Shown one piece after another: positions 10,007 through 24,349 of a DNA stretch of 64,000 nt; positions within the stretch are counted from its first letter, which is position 1; the number at the start of each line of letters is the position of its first letter. The stretch is from Oikopleura dioica (lineage: Eukaryota > Chordata > Appendicularia > Copelata > Oikopleuridae): the NCBI GenBank assembly GCA_907165135.1, contig OU015567.1, positions 15,443,001 to 15,507,000 on the forward strand, read 5' to 3'. Made by a program: the position numbers and the translations under genes. Below the pieces are notes generated by a model. That model saw only the letters and a list, made by a program, of their open reading frames with translations. It ran no database searches and was not told the DNA's origin.

Positions 10007-12185
10007 ATGGAGGCACTTTACATGAATCCTTTGAACTCGCTGGGAGATCTCATTCTCTTTACTGAGATTAAATCCGGCAGAGAAAATTCAACGCCAAGTT
10101 TTTTTTTCAACAAATTACCGACAAGAGATTCCCAAGAAAAAACTGGTTAGTTGTAAATATTTCCCCGAAGATAGTAAAGTAATATTTACCGTCAAAGATC
10201 TCCTCAAAGACGTTCACAATCCTGAAAAGTAATTACGCCAATTTTCAGATCGACTCAGAGCCGAGTGGTATTTGATGAACAATCATCATGAAGCTTTCGA
10301 AGACGTCCTCAGCAATGCGGAGAAGCACGAAGAGTTCAGAAATTATCTAGAAGAAAACGACGAGCGCGGAAAAGACATTCTATTCAAGATCAATGTCGTT
10401 CGAGTAAGTTCTTACACAAACTTCAAGAACAGTATCTAGCGTCTTATATAGGGACTTATCATAAAATGGTCGGAAAACTGCGACAAGGGAACAAAAAACT
10501 TGAAAGAAATCATCTTCTTCCTCTTCAAAAGCTCGCCCCAGCTGCTGAAGAAATTCGACCGACGCGACGAAGACTTCAACATCCACGCGGTCGAGCAATG
10601 TACTGCTGAGTTGAAGAAAGCATGGGATCAGAAAAGTAAAAAAGAAATTGCCGCTGAGAAGGCGGAAGCCCTCGTTTCCGCCTACCAAGAGACGCTCAAT
10701 GCGATGAAAAAGTGCCTTCAGATCAAAAGCTTTCCCTTGTACCTCGAGCACAAGGCCAGCTTCCAGCCGCCTACTTTCGCTCTTCCTGAAATACCAGAAA
10801 ACAGAGTAAGCATTTCATCATCTTGTTCCTATTCTAACTCTTCTTTCAGGAGTGCCGGCTGACCAGCGCCAATCTGCTGCGAACCCAGAGCAGCAGATCG
10901 CAGCACTCAACCCGCGAACCTTACTACAACTCAAACTACAGACCTCCGCCAACCAGCCACAACAATTCCGAATACGCCAGCCAAAGCTCCGACTGTACAT
11001 CCGACACGCTTTCATTCACCACCGATTCCGACCATTTCACGTCCGAAGAAAACAGAAAGAGACGCGAAAAGGTAGTCTATTCTTTTTTACTTCTAAGTCA
11101 ACCCTTTCCCTAGAAAAATCGAAGGCGGATGCTTCAAGCGAACCAATCGTACACGGGAAAATGCAACTTGCCCAAGTACGAGAATCCCAAGGAGCCGGAG
11201 CCACCAAAAGCTATTGATCCAAACCTCGTCATGCGGGATCAAAAGAAGTTCCACGAGATCCTGTGTGAAAAACTACGCGCTTATATCAAGAAACAGGTAA
11301 TCACTCAAAGCCAGGGATTGGCTCTAAGATTCGTTTAGGATCAAAATGCCGATGACAATATACTCGACGAGCATATACGTACCAAGATGACGACGCCTGG
11401 CTCTCATACTCCCACACATCGACCTATCGTTCAGTTCCCTGCCACGCATCACCGTCCTCATGGCCTTCACATGGGCCCGCTTCCCTCAACGAATCCTCTC
11501 CCCGCAAAAGACCTGAGCCAGGACGTCACTGGCAAAGTCACCGGCTGGCTGCGCGAATCCGATCGCGAAATCGAAAGAAGACGAGCCAGTAGCAAGACGA
11601 AATCGAAGAACAAACACTCGCAGTCATTCAGTTCTTACGCCACAAATTCCGGCTACGAAAACGCGCAACGACAATCTGGCGCGAGCAGGCGAAATCAAAC
11701 CATGAACCAGTCGTACAGCCATGAGAACCCGCAGAGTCATTTGAGCGTCGACTCAGGTCTCAGCTCGATCAGGCGACCGGAACACGACGATAATGACTTC
11801 GAAATGAGGGGCATCAAGGATCGACTCATTCAAGAAACAGAAGGAGAAGTCGTCACCAGAGGCCTTTACCACTACAACGACGAGAAATACGTTGTTAAGT
11901 ATGTCCAATCAACTAACAAATTATCTATTACTAATAGAGTTACCATAAATCCAAAATTTTCAGTATAATCGAAGAGTTCTAACGTTTGATTTCAGAGTTC
12001 CCGGACGACCACCGACTTTTGACGCCTTCCGAAAGAAGTACCACGATTCATCGAGCCTCCAAGCCGTGCGTTTCTTCTTCAAGTGCGAGGACGGAGCGTG
12101 GATGGAGGTCCAAAACCTCGATGAACCGCTTCCCGTTGTGAACGATCTCGTCGAAGCCAAGGTCCACGAGCAGCGTCTCGACTGA
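10007..12185 (+). CDS. axin: Axin, Wnt pathway scaffold
   Basis: Cytoplasmic scaffold of the beta-catenin destruction complex. Exons 10007-10145, 10249-10403, 10452-10805, 10850-11071, 11114-11296, 11339-11898 and 11996-12185 give 600 residues. A divergent RGS-like domain covers about residues 45-215 (EAFEDVLSNAEKHEEFRNYL, FKSSPQLLKKFD). A beta-catenin-binding-like motif NILDEHIRTKM lies near residue 355. A DIX domain ends the protein (AVRFFFKCED, LPVVNDLVEAKV). The protein is shorter than vertebrate Axin (over 800 residues). The start at 10007 is the first in-frame ATG after a stop at 9941-9943; a TAG acceptor at 9941-9943 could instead join an upstream exon and add residues. Domain order and motifs make the assignment firm; the exact N-terminus is not. 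Confidence 0.87.
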
Positions 12186-12738
12186 TCGACAACCCGTCTA
12201 CCTGAAAACAATTCTATCACTCCCTCTGAAAACACCATCCAAAATTGTTCACCTTCAAACAAAAAATTCAGCTGAATTATATTTATTCATCTTTTTGCTT
12301 TTTCGACGAAACCTGCAAATAAAAAGAATCTTTTTGTCGACTTTAGTTTTTGTAAATTTGATCACATGTAGAACCGCATGATTTTACCGATAACTCTTGG
12401 TTCTAGTCCGGTAAAGGGTAGCAGCGCCAGCTCGATTTTACACTGAGTTTGAAACGGCCCGCGACGGGAAATCACAGTACATCTTGATTACAGTGGATCG
12501 AATACAAAGCCTATGAGGTGTCTATCATTTGACCGGCAGTCAGAATTCCGGAAAATCTTATGGTTTCATTTTTTCTCTAGAAACAAAAAGTCAACTGCCA
12601 AATTGGAAATGGATCGAGCTCTTATTTTTCTCTGGAATAGTGCAACTTTGCATTTCTTGTACAAAATGTTTTCGTAGTAGAGAAGGAGCCTCAATTCTCA
12701 TTTTTTCTGATTTCAGATAAATTTGAATTTGCGTGAAG
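12186..12738. other. Intergenic stretch between Axin and PSMC3
   Basis: Contains AATAAAA near 12317 (probable Axin polyadenylation signal) and AT-rich sequence ending in the acceptor CTGATTTCAG at about 12717, 22 nt before the PSMC3 start, a probable trans-splice site. No gene seen. Confidence 0.5.
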
Positions 12739-14252
<1,514 letters not shown>

Positions 14253-14410
14253 TCAAAATTCACGTTTAGCTTACTTTACATTCTCTCGCATTTTACTTGT
14301 ACTGTGAACGACTGTTACGGAAAAATATTTTGAGTCAAATACATGTAAAAGATTTCACTAGAGACCGACCTTTGTTTTACTACCAAATTTTAACTATTCT
14401 AACGCATTAA

Positions 14411-14423
14411 ATTTTTAGGAAAA
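14411..14423 (+). promoter_or_regulatory. Probable SL trans-splice acceptor for SUV39H
   Basis: ATTTTTAG ends at 14418, six bases before the ATG at 14424 and 166 nt after the PSMC3 stop. No donor precedes it in the intergenic gap, so it fits trans-splicing of a downstream cistron. Confidence 0.55.
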
Positions 14424-16636
14424 ATGATGAGGCCATCTATATCGGAATCGGAAATCGATGAGCCAATAGACCTTACAGGAGAGTCTTCATCAAGTTCAAT
14501 TCTGAGGCCCTCGCAGAGGGAGAACTTGCCGTCTTCAGAATCCCAGGAAAGCTTGGATTCTTCATCAAAGTCTGTCCCTAATCTCAAGGAACTTCAAATC
14601 ACGAACTCACAAGAGCCTCCCGTCGCACAGCGTATGCGTTCCTCATCGCGCACCAATGTAAAGCATCTGGACAAGCCTGATGACTCGGGAGAAATTGTAT
14701 TAAAAATAGATACCGCCGAGCTGGAAAAAATGAAAGTCAAGAAATGTCGATTCCCAAGACTCACCTCATTGCCTTTTCTTGGAGAGATCGCGGAGTCCTT
14801 CGCCAACTCCGTAAATAATTATGAGAACCGACTTCGTTATCTGAAAAAGAAGCATCCTCGGACAGAAAGCGACGACGAAAAAGAATGGTTTTACAGGCCA
14901 AGAGGTTCACATGACAACGTATCAGCTTCTTCAAATCCGCACACATCAAATTTACCTTTGTCAGTTGAATATAACCTCTATTTTCCAACCGATAAAATGA
15001 TGCCCGACGCAACTCCCTCTGAAATCGCCAGAATCGACCATTACAGAGACATGTTCAAGTGGGAAAAGCGTCATACGAACTGCGCAAAGCGCAAAGTGGA
15101 ATACATAGTGGACTTCAAGCGAAAAAATCAGCACGATTTGTACAAAGTAAAATGGTGCGGCATTCCGGAGGTTGGCGCGACCTGGGTGCGGCTGATCGAC
15201 ATTCCTTTGCATCGCTACAACTTCAGTCAGAAAATAAACGATTTCTGGAAAGCGGCTAAAAAAGTACTACCTCACAAGAAGATGCCCGTTGTCCGTCGTT
15301 CTAACTACTCGATTCCTCCTGAGTACTCGGCAAAGATAATCACCGACTACGTCAAAGAAAAACACCAAATTATGAAAAAGATATTAGCGCAAAATCCTCT
15401 TGGTGAGAATCTAATGATCGAAAATGAATTCGACTTGTACAAAACGCCATTTTCATTTGAGTTCATCAAAGAGAACAAATTCATCGGGAACGAAACACAG
15501 CGGGAAGAATTTCGAAAGGAACTAGAAAGTCAGGAAGAAGTTGCGAATGCGATGGGGCATTTATGCATGGAGGAGTGCGGCGAATGCACGACAGAGTTGT
15601 ATAACCAATACGACTTGGCTCCTCATAAAGCGACTTGGACGAAGTACAGACATTATCAACACGTTCTGACAGAAGAAGGCGATGACTACTGGAAAGTCGT
15701 CCATCCACATAAGTTCCTCATCTTCGAGTGCACAGATGGCTGTGTTTGCCGTAAAAATGGAACTTGCAAAAACGATCAGCTTTCGAAACTCCGAGCAAAC
15801 TACAAGAAAACGAAGTTTTCCGTCTTCAGAACTGGCGACGACCGTGGTTGGGGGCTGAAAGCCATGCAGCGTTTCAAAGAAGGCGAGGCAGTCATAGAAT
15901 ACGTCGGCGAACTGATGAGAGAGGAGACGTTTCGACAGGCAGAGACAAAACTTTGGCGAAAGGGCCTTATGTACAGGCAGGGTTTGAAAATTTGATGAGG
16001 CCTGTTTCGCGTGGAACTTTACCGTTACCACGAAAATCGTTTGTCAAAAACACTTTGATTTTATCAAGTCTATTTTTCTTCGTTCGGGTCACTAGTTCAT
16101 AGGGTTCGTATTTTAGAAGTTAGAAACGGCGAAAGTCAACGATCGCGCGATATTTTTCAAATCCTTTCAACAGTATGGACTTGCCGGTAAACGACAACAA
16201 CTTCCATGAATATGTTATCGACTCGTCAAGGAAGGGCAACCATAGCCGGCTTATTAACCATTCCTGCGACCCGAACTTGACCGTTTACAATATCATCAAA
16301 GATGATAGAAATGTGAATCGCCCGTGCCCAGTTCTCTTTGCGTTGAAAGACATAGAACCCGGCACTGAATTGACGTTCAACTACAAGGTCAAGGTGAAGC
16401 AGGCGAAAGAAGAGGATGATTCGAGCGACGGATCGTCAACTGAAGGAGACTCAGAAGAGGTTGAATGGGCAGGCGAAAACGGACAGCCATTCGTCTGTCA
16501 ATGTGGAAGTAAAAATTGCAAAGATCGTCAGCAGAAAAACATGAAGAAAAAGAAGAAGCAGGATAGTAAAAAGCGGAAGATTCAGACAAGTTCGAAGAAT
16601 AAACCGAGTAAAAAGCCAAAAGCCGAAGATATCTAA
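14424..16636 (+). CDS. suv39h: Histone H3 lysine-9 methyltransferase, SUV39H type
   Basis: Nuclear enzyme that writes H3K9 methylation and builds heterochromatin. Two exons, 14424-15976 and 16174-16636, give 671 residues. Order: long Ser/Glu-rich N-terminus; chromodomain near 220-265 (VEYIVDFKRKNQHDLYKVKW, GATWVRL); pre-SET with clustered cysteines (CTDGCVCRKNGTC); SET with DRGWGLKA, VIEYVGELM, the catalytic NHSCDPN and ELTFNYK; post-SET CQCGSKNC; then a basic tail. The intron appears to be GC-AG (TACAG|GCAGGG to CAACAG|T); the adjacent GT gives the wrong frame. The domain layout is that of SUV39H1/2, with no eIF2-gamma fusion as in insects. Confidence 0.93.
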
Positions 16637-17294
16637 TTCAAGCGCAGTTGCAAACGAAGAGCCTTGTCCTTTGTTCCGTAGAGTTCTAATTGAAGCTGTT
16701 CCACTGTTCCATTTATTTATATAATCTTCACAATTTTTCTATTTTTCACAATTTTGACCCGCTTTACTGCCAACGGTCAAACTCAAAAATAAATGCGAAA
16801 ACATAATCAACCGACAGTCTTTGAAGATTCGTTCCCATACCATCTAGACCTTACAGTAACTCATTCTGCTTTCAATTGAAATTTTTTCTTGACCGTTAGT
16901 CCAAAAGATTTCTGATTGCATCCAGTCTACTTTTTGGCGAGTTCAATAGTTCAATCAATTTTGGTTCGGTCCATATTTTTGGAAATTGGAAGTGGCTAAA
17001 ATTTAGCGATCGCGCGCTGATCGGTTGAAATCAGGTCCGGCGCTAAGACGGTTGCTCTCATTCGCCTTCGTTTCACACTTGTGGACTGCTGCATTGTCAA
17101 TTATATTTTCCAAAAAGACAGAGAAATAGATTAATTCATAATTTTCAGAGATTCTATTCAGTAAATTCATTCTTATTATTAGAGATAGTGAGCCTTAATA
17201 TTTATAATTTATGTATCCTTCTATGTTTAGTCGTCATTTTAGCTCGTAAGTTGTGGTGCATCTTTTTAATTCTCCTTTTTTTAGATTGTTAAAA
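16637..17294. other. Intergenic stretch upstream of the kinesin
   Basis: AATAAA near 16789 is a probable polyadenylation signal for the methyltransferase. No gene seen. The stretch ends in TTTTTTTAG at 17276-17284, eleven bases before the kinesin ATG, a probable trans-splice acceptor. Confidence 0.45.
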
Positions 17295-20200
17295 ATGTTC
17301 GGCAAGCGAAGACGGGAGAGCCTATGTGCGTCGAATATCGCGACAGAAGAGAATAAAATGACGGTAAGCATTTTAAATTACTATCCTTCGCAATAAACGA
17401 TTCATTTTAGACGGTCCTGCGAATCCGTCCGACCGCCGGGATCGACGACTACGACGATAATTACCTCCGTATCAACCAGTTTGATTCGGAGGTAACGCTT
17501 ATCCCTCCGGAGTTTCGACCAGGTGCTCCGGCGGAGAAGTTCAAATTCGACCAGATCCTCGGCCCGGAAGTCCAACAGCCAGAAGTGTTCAAAAACACCG
17601 TCAACAACCTGGTCAAGGCAGCGTTCGATGGAAAGAACGCCTGCCTCTTTGCTTATGGCGCCAGCGGTTCTGGAAAAACTCACACGATGATGGGCAAGCC
17701 ATCTGATCCAGGAGTTATTCCACGAACCCTGGAATTGCTTTTTAAGGCTGTGGGCGGCCAGATCGATGAGAACGAACAGCTCATTGCGACAGGTAATCTT
17801 TAAAATCTAAAGATATCAATTATCTACTTTATTTTTAGGGAGCTGTTCTATTCGAGAGGGGACGAAAAGCGAGCTGAAAGAGAACGAGAAAGCTCGTCTC
17901 GAGGTGCGTCAGCTCGCCAAGGGCGCTTCGTCGAAGAAAGGACCTCGTCGATCGATCACGTCAGTTCCCGACGAGCCTTTCCAGCAGCGACTAGACGATG
18001 TCGACTTCGAAATCGACAACGATTCGACATACGTCATCTACGCTTCGTTTTACGAGCTCTACAACGAAAAGGTAATTCAGTTGAGATCAACGAGGACTAA
18101 CTTTAAAACATAACTTTAGGTCTACGACCTGCTCGTTCCGATGCCAAAAGATAAGAAGCGAGTGGCGCTGTCGGTGAAGATGGACCACAAAGGCGCCTAC
18201 GTGAACAAGCTCCGACAGATTCGAATTAACTCGCCGCACGAAGCGCTCACTCTTCTGAAGGCGGGTCAACAAGGTCTGACTACTGGAGCTACGCGTCTCA
18301 ACTCCGACTCTTCACGATCGCACTGCTTGTTCACCCTGCGCATCGCGAGAAAAGTCAACAAGCATGCCTTCCAAGTGTCCAATCTGGCCTTTTGCGACTT
18401 GGCTGGCACTGAGCGCGGAAAGAAGCTTGGTCGCGCCGACCAAAAGCTTCTCAGCGAATCGAAGACGATTAACAAGTCGCTAATGCAGCTGCGACTTGTC
18501 ATAACCGATCTTCAAGGGCTTCAGAAGAACGGAAACAAAGTCGTCTCCTTCCGAAATTCGAAGCTGACGCAGCTGATGGAGCCGTATCTCGTTGGACATT
18601 CGATGACATGCATCATGATCGCTGTGTCCAACGATCCAGAGATCTACGACGATACGCAGCGATCGTTAGAATTCGCCTCAACGGCCCAACAGATTCAAAT
18701 GGGCCTCGATCGTCACGGCAAGAAGCTGAAAGAGTCTGCGAAGCTCAATCTTTCTCGGGTTCCATCGCCCGAGGAAGAAATTGAGGATACGATGCATCAA
18801 GACGAGCACGAAATCGATGACCCCTACGGCGTCGGCACTGACTTTTCCGACTGGACGAAGCAGGATGTCATCGACGATCTCGTCTACTATATGCACTTCG
18901 TCAAAGACCGCGAGCAGTGCATCCAGCGAATGAAAATCGAATGGCAGAAAGACGAACAGGAGTGGAACGAGTACAAAGTCAGCTACGAAGAAAGAATCGA
19001 AGACTTGAAGATTCTTCGTCATAATGCACGAGCGACTGGTACTAACGATCTGATCGACGCGGAAGAACGGTATTCTAAGAAACTCAAAGGTCTGAATACT
19101 GTCATCGAGGACCTAAAGAAAAAGCTTTCGAAAGCAGCCGGGACCGAGAAACTCGATGAGCTTACTGCGGAGAACATCAGCCTCCAAGAAAAGATCGATT
19201 CCCTGAACAGCCAGATCGAGCTCGACAATCAACAAATCATCGATTTGGAGCGCAGAAAAAATGATGAACTCGACGCTAAAATCTCCGAGATCACTTCACT
19301 CAAGGCTGCTGCTGACAGTCATCAACTGACCGTTTCCGATTTGAAGTGCACCATCAGCGCTTTGCGAGAAGAGCTCGACGCTGAACGTGGTCCAGGGCCT
19401 ATGAGTCCCATTAGCGAGAGCACCCATGTCTTCGAACCGAACAACACGAGGCAGCTATTCCGAGATTCGTTACCCGCGGCTTCAAGTCATAAGATTAACG
19501 ATCTCGAAATCGAAAACAAGCAGCTCCTCGAGGACAACGATTCGCTACGACATCAGATTGAGATCGGCAAAGAGATGCTCTCGAATTTGCGCAGAGAGAA
19601 GTCTGAGTTGCGAGCGGCGCTTGAAAAGACCCAAGATGAGGACGTGACATCTGAACTTCAGGAGCAAGTCCAGCAATACGCTTCCAACTTGTCCTCGATG
19701 AAAGAACAGTACCAGTCACTTGAGAATCAGCTCGAGGAAGTCCGTCAAGATAAAAACAGCTTGGCTGAGAAACTTGAGCTCCAAATTGACCGTAAGTTTT
19801 AGAATCGAATTAGATTTACTTTTTTTATCAAATATTTCAAGCGATAACTAACTTTTCAGAACTGGCGAGGTCCGAATCCGAATGCGACGAGCTCCGACGG
19901 TCAGCAGAGCAACTCAAAGAGCGTATTCACGGCGTGGAAAGATGCCTGGAAACATCGGAAAAAGAAAAGCTCGAGGCTCAAAAAGGTAAATCAAAGGATT
20001 TTATTCTTAAACTCAATGTGCAAATCCTCATTAGCGCTGGAACTCTTCAAAACAAAATCAGAATCGCTGCAATCTGATAGTGAGAGAATGAAGGAGCTCA
20101 ACCAGGAGCTGACAACTTTGAGATCTGACTTTTCAACGCACCTCGAAAAGTCAAAGGAGCTGGAGCAAAAACTCTCTGAGAAGATAATAACAATTGATCT

Positions 20201-21323
20201 GCAGAGTGAGGCAAAAAATCTATTTTCAAAATCAATTTCTTCAAACCTTGTTAAGAAAATCGACGAGCTTCAACACGAGTTGAACAACGAACGAATTTCT
20301 AAGGATCACGAGATAGCATCACTCGCTGGTGATTTGGAAAAGCTCAAGGTCTCGCAAAAGGCGTCTGAGGAAGCATCCGAAAGCGACAAGCAAGAACTTG
20401 CGAATCTGAAGGATGATGTTTCGAGCTTGACTTCCGAGATTGCTGCCAAAGAAGTCGCCATCAAAAAGCTCGAAGATGAGCTCGAATCCATCAGCTCGTC
20501 AAAATCGGACGCTCTTGAAAAAGCAAAGAACGATCTTCTTGCTGCTGAAGAATCTTCAAAGGCCGATTTGGAGAAGGCGAAGGCCGATCTGAAACAGGGC
20601 CAAGAAGATCTTAAACAGGCCGAAGAAGAAATTAAACAGGCCCAAGAAGATCTGAAACAGCTGAAAGAGACTTCTGACGCCGAGCTCGTCCGAGTCAAGC
20701 AGATCATGGAGGAAGAAATCGAAGAGCTCCAAAGCGTTGTCGCCACACTTCGCGAAAAAGCTGAAGCTGAAATATCTCCTCCAACTGACTCAGAGGAAGT
20801 CGAAAAGCTTCAAGCAGAGGTAAAATTTATAATTTATTTATAGAAATCTAATATTTGGATTCAGATCGACGAGCTCAAAGAAGCTCTCAAGGACAAGAAT
20901 TTTCGATCGAAGCTGCGAAAACAGCTCGATAAAGAAAAAGAAGAGTCCGCATCTCTGCGAAAGAAGCTTGCCAAGATGGAGCAGCAGCTTCAAGAAAAAG
21001 AAGCCACCATCGAACGGTCGCTCACCTCTTCTTCGATCGTCAAAGGCGAGGTAAGAACCAAATTATCTATTTTCATCCAATTGATTCTTTTCTAGCCGAG
21101 CTCTATAGAGCAATCCAGCACCGAGGACTCAAAGGTGAAAGATGAGCCCGACGAAGAATGGGTTCAGCCAAAGCCTCAAACTCCTCTGCAGCGTATCAAG
21201 AACAAGCTGACCGGAAACACTCGAAAGAAACGTCAACTTGCTCCCCATTCGCCTGATGCGATGGAAAACTCTCCAGCTGCTGCTGAGGTCCCAGCTCGCC
21301 GAACTCGACGGCAAAGAAAATAA
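17295..21323 (+). CDS. kif20: Kinesin-6 family motor (KIF20/MKLP2-like)
   Basis: Plus-end microtubule motor; kinesin-6 proteins act at the central spindle and in cytokinesis. Eight exons (17295-17363, 17411-17792, 17839-18071, 18120-19791, 19860-19986, 20036-20819, 20865-21050, 21096-21323) give 1226 residues. The motor has P-loop GASGSGKTHT near residue 106, switch I NSDSSRSH, switch II DLAGTER and NKSLMQL. A large insertion between the P-loop and YASFYELYNEK is typical of kinesin-6. From about residue 400 the protein is coiled coil, including imperfect heptad repeats (DLKQGQEDLKQ) near 20590-20670. It ends in a basic tail (TRRQRK). The choice of KIF20 over KIF23 rests on overall layout only. 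Confidence 0.88.
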
Positions 21324-21775
21324 AACTTGTCGTCTTTCATCTGTATTTATTCCATCCACCATCATCATTTTTATCACGTCATGTTTTTTCCAAATTGCAT
21401 GCCGTCATGGCATGCCCTACAAATTTCACCAAACATCCTCGCACAAGTTCACCATTCCAAATTTAACTTTCACATTCCCCTTTACCCCCACTGCCCTTAT
21501 CAAGTGCTACCCAACAATAAATTGAACTCAAAACTTATCAAAAATGTCTCTTTTTGTTTCAATAATAAGAGATCATCAAGCTTTTACAGTATTTTTGCAG
21601 GCATTTATGAAACGCATTGTCCATTCATGAAATGTTTTCTGGTACTTCTTGCAGCTTTTGTTTTTGATAACATGGGCGTTTTCTGAAGTCCAAATATTTG
21701 CTCGCCCGATTTATATGTTTGCAGAATCCGCAGTCTATTATCCTCCGACTTCTTTTGAATCATTTTCATCAACTG
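21324..21775. other. Intergenic stretch between kinesin and amidase genes
   Basis: AATAAA near 21518 is the likely kinesin polyadenylation signal. No gene seen; a possible acceptor TTTGCAG lies at 21718-21724. Confidence 0.45.
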
Positions 21776-23801
21776 ATGTCGAGATATTTAGAATTCGCTT
21801 CCGAGTGGCAAAAGTTTATTGTCCAAAAGTCTGAAGTCTTGAGCGAACTCGAGATGGACGACTTGCGGGCGGCGGTGATGAACTGGAAGATCGGAGTCGG
21901 CCTTGGCGCCGCGTGGTTTTTCTTCCGAAGAGTCAGAAATCGACAGCAGTATCACCACTTGTGCGAGTACGAATACGGCCAGTACAAATGTGTCCCCGAG
22001 TGGCTACCCTCAATAAATGGGCGAGCTCTTAATTTTCTTTCTTGGATTTGTAATACACAGGTATTTCATTTTCATCAACCAGTAATTAAAGTATTGAATA
22101 AGTTTGGTGATCTATTTATCAACGAAATCATTATGGCCGTTGTTGGCCTTCCCAAATTCAGAACGTTGAAACTTGACGAAGGTCCAACATTCTTCCCTTT
22201 TGCGCCGCATAACCTTCCCGTCGCGTTGCCAAGCGAGCCAGTTGACATTTCTGGTCTTGAAAAAGCTCATAAAGAATTGTCTCACGTCCCGAATGAGTTC
22301 CGTTACCGATCTGCGTTTGAGTACGTTCAAGCTTATAGAAACAGCCAACTTACTCCGTTGGATGTTGCAGAGCGACTTGTGGAGACGATCAAGCGCACGA
22401 ATCCAAAGTTGAGAATGCTGTGCGACTGGCATCCTGAAATGATTCTCGAACAAGCGCGAGACTCAACAGAGCGTTACATCTCTGGAAAAGTATTGTCGCC
22501 ACTCGATGGAACCTTTTGCGTCGTCAAGGACCAGATCTCCGTGATCGGCCACTGCAATCGGGGAGGACTCAGCTACGTGAACAAAATGGAAGACGTTGAC
22601 GCACCGATCATCACTAAAATTCGCGATGCCGGAATCATCATCGTTGGCATTTCAAACATGACCGAGCTTGGAATGTCTGTATTTGGCGCAAACCCTTCTT
22701 CTCATCATGGAACTTGCAGGAATCCGATCAACACAGACTACTATCCAGGGGGAAGCTCCAGTGGAACTGCTGCGGCTATTTGCTCTGGGCTCGTCCCCTT
22801 CGGAATCGGTACCGATGGTGGTGGATCGATCAGAATGCCTTCTTGTCAAACTGGTATCGTTGGCTTGAAAACAACATTCTCGAGAGTATCTGCAAACTCT
22901 TATTCAAAAGCCAAGACCTGCTGTAGCACAGTGGCTAATATCGGTCCCATGGCATCGAACATCATTGATCTCGCGCTCTTCTATCAAGTTCTCGCAGGTC
23001 CTGTCCGTGGTGACGCTTTCTCAATGGCGCAACCAAAAGTGAAAGTTCCAAAAGAACTGACTCCCTATATCGACGGCATCAAAATCGGCGTTGACTGGAA
23101 ATGGGCGGAGCTTTCGCGCCCAGAAGTCTTCTCGAATTTCAAAAAGAAAATAGAATTTCTGGCTGAGCGTGGTGCAAGAATTATTGGCATCGACATTCCA
23201 GAGCTGGATTTCATCAATACCGGTCACTTGGTGTCTATCGTTTCCGAAGGTTGCGAACAGATTGGAGAGGCGCTGAATAAGCAGCGAAAAATTGCTCCAG
23301 ACAATGCGGTGATTCTGAATGCTGGAATCGCAAAGCTCGCAGCTACCGATTTTGTTCTTGCTGCTAAGTACAGAACGAGACTGATGACGTACTTGAAGGG
23401 ATTGTTCAAAAGCATCGATATTCTTGCCAATCCCACTTGCGCACAAACAGCAGAACGAATCCTGGATAGTGATGAAGCCGGCTGCTGGAAGTTTGGTGCT
23501 ACTCTGAGGTAGATTTATTATAAAGAAGCGACTATTATAAATTTTTATCTAAAGATACATGATGTACGTAAAACTCTCGAACTACTCGGGAATTCCATCC
23601 ATGTCCGTTCCATCTGGATTCGCGCCTGACGGATTGCCAACTGGAATCATGCTCCAGGTAAATACAGAAAAGCTTCATCAATTAAATTGTTACTCCAAGG
23701 GCAACTGGTATTCAGAAGAACTTCTTATAAAAGTAGGCCATGTTCTTGACCTCGACCACAAACGCGTCCGACCTCAAGTTTTCACAGACCTTCTGCACTA
23801 A
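21776..23801 (+). CDS. faah: Fatty acid amide hydrolase (amidase signature family, FAAH/FAAH2 type)
   Basis: Membrane serine hydrolase of lipid amides such as anandamide. Exons 21776-23508, 23555-23657 and 23700-23801 give 645 residues from the first ATG; a second in-frame ATG at 21854 would give 619. A hydrophobic anchor (IGVGLGAAWFFF) lies near the N-terminus. The amidase signature shows the catalytic lysine in FCVVKDQ, the Ser-cisSer region PGGSSSGTAAAI and the GIGTDGGGSIRMPS block. The C-terminal exon has the family's GIPSMSVPSGF and GLPTGIML motifs. Whether it is closer to FAAH1 or FAAH2 I cannot tell. A JPT gene follows 155 nt downstream in the same orientation. Confidence 0.88.
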
Positions 23802-23944
23802 TCTTTCCATTTCAAATATCTTATCTACCTGTTCGACTTATCTGTTCAAAGTTATAAATTATCGTCAATTTAAATATTTAAATCAGCTTCTGTGCAATTA
23901 AAAAAACATTCAAGACCAATAAATTTTCTTTGATTCTAACTTCT

Positions 23945-23956
23945 TTCTTTGGCAGA
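23945..23956 (+). promoter_or_regulatory. Probable SL trans-splice acceptor for the JPT gene
   Basis: TTCTTTGGCAG ends at 23955, leaving one base before the ATG at 23957. The site follows the amidase stop by 154 nt. This very short leader is typical of trans-spliced downstream cistrons. Confidence 0.6.
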
Positions 23957-24349
23957 ATGGAAGGCGCCATCAACCACATGGATTCCATCGGTCGACCTAC
24001 CTCAAAAGTCCTTGCGCCGCCAGGAGGTGGGAGCTCCAACATCTTCGGGACTGATCCAGAGCCTGTGAAACAAACAGCAACAAGAAACAGGAAGAATGAG
24101 TCCTCCATCTTTGGTGCTCCGGAGCCCGTTCAAACTCAGAAACCAGCTGAACCAAAGGTCGAAGCAGCTAAAGAAGCTGCACCTCCCAAAGAAGCTCCAA
24201 AAGAGGCCCAGAAAGCTGAAGATGCTGCCCCAGCTCAGGTGCCCAATGCGAGTGATTACGTTTTTAACCCTTTTTAGACCAACCAGAAGACTACTTCAAT
24301 CAAGGTCCATGCTCCCCCAGGAGGAAAATCAAGCATCTTCTTCGGCTAA
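23957..24349 (+). CDS. jpt: Jupiter/HN1 (JPT) microtubule-associated homologue
   Basis: Exons 23957-24238 and 24278-24349 (39-nt intron) give 117 residues. The protein shows the family's repeated motifs: VLAPPGGGSSNIFG near residue 20, NESSIFGAPEP near 50 and a C-terminal APPGGKSSIFFG. An Ala/Lys/Glu/Pro-rich linker separates them. Jupiter proteins are small, disordered, microtubule-associated factors. If the intron were retained the frame would stop early at VFNPF. Likely second cistron of the amidase operon. Confidence 0.9.
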
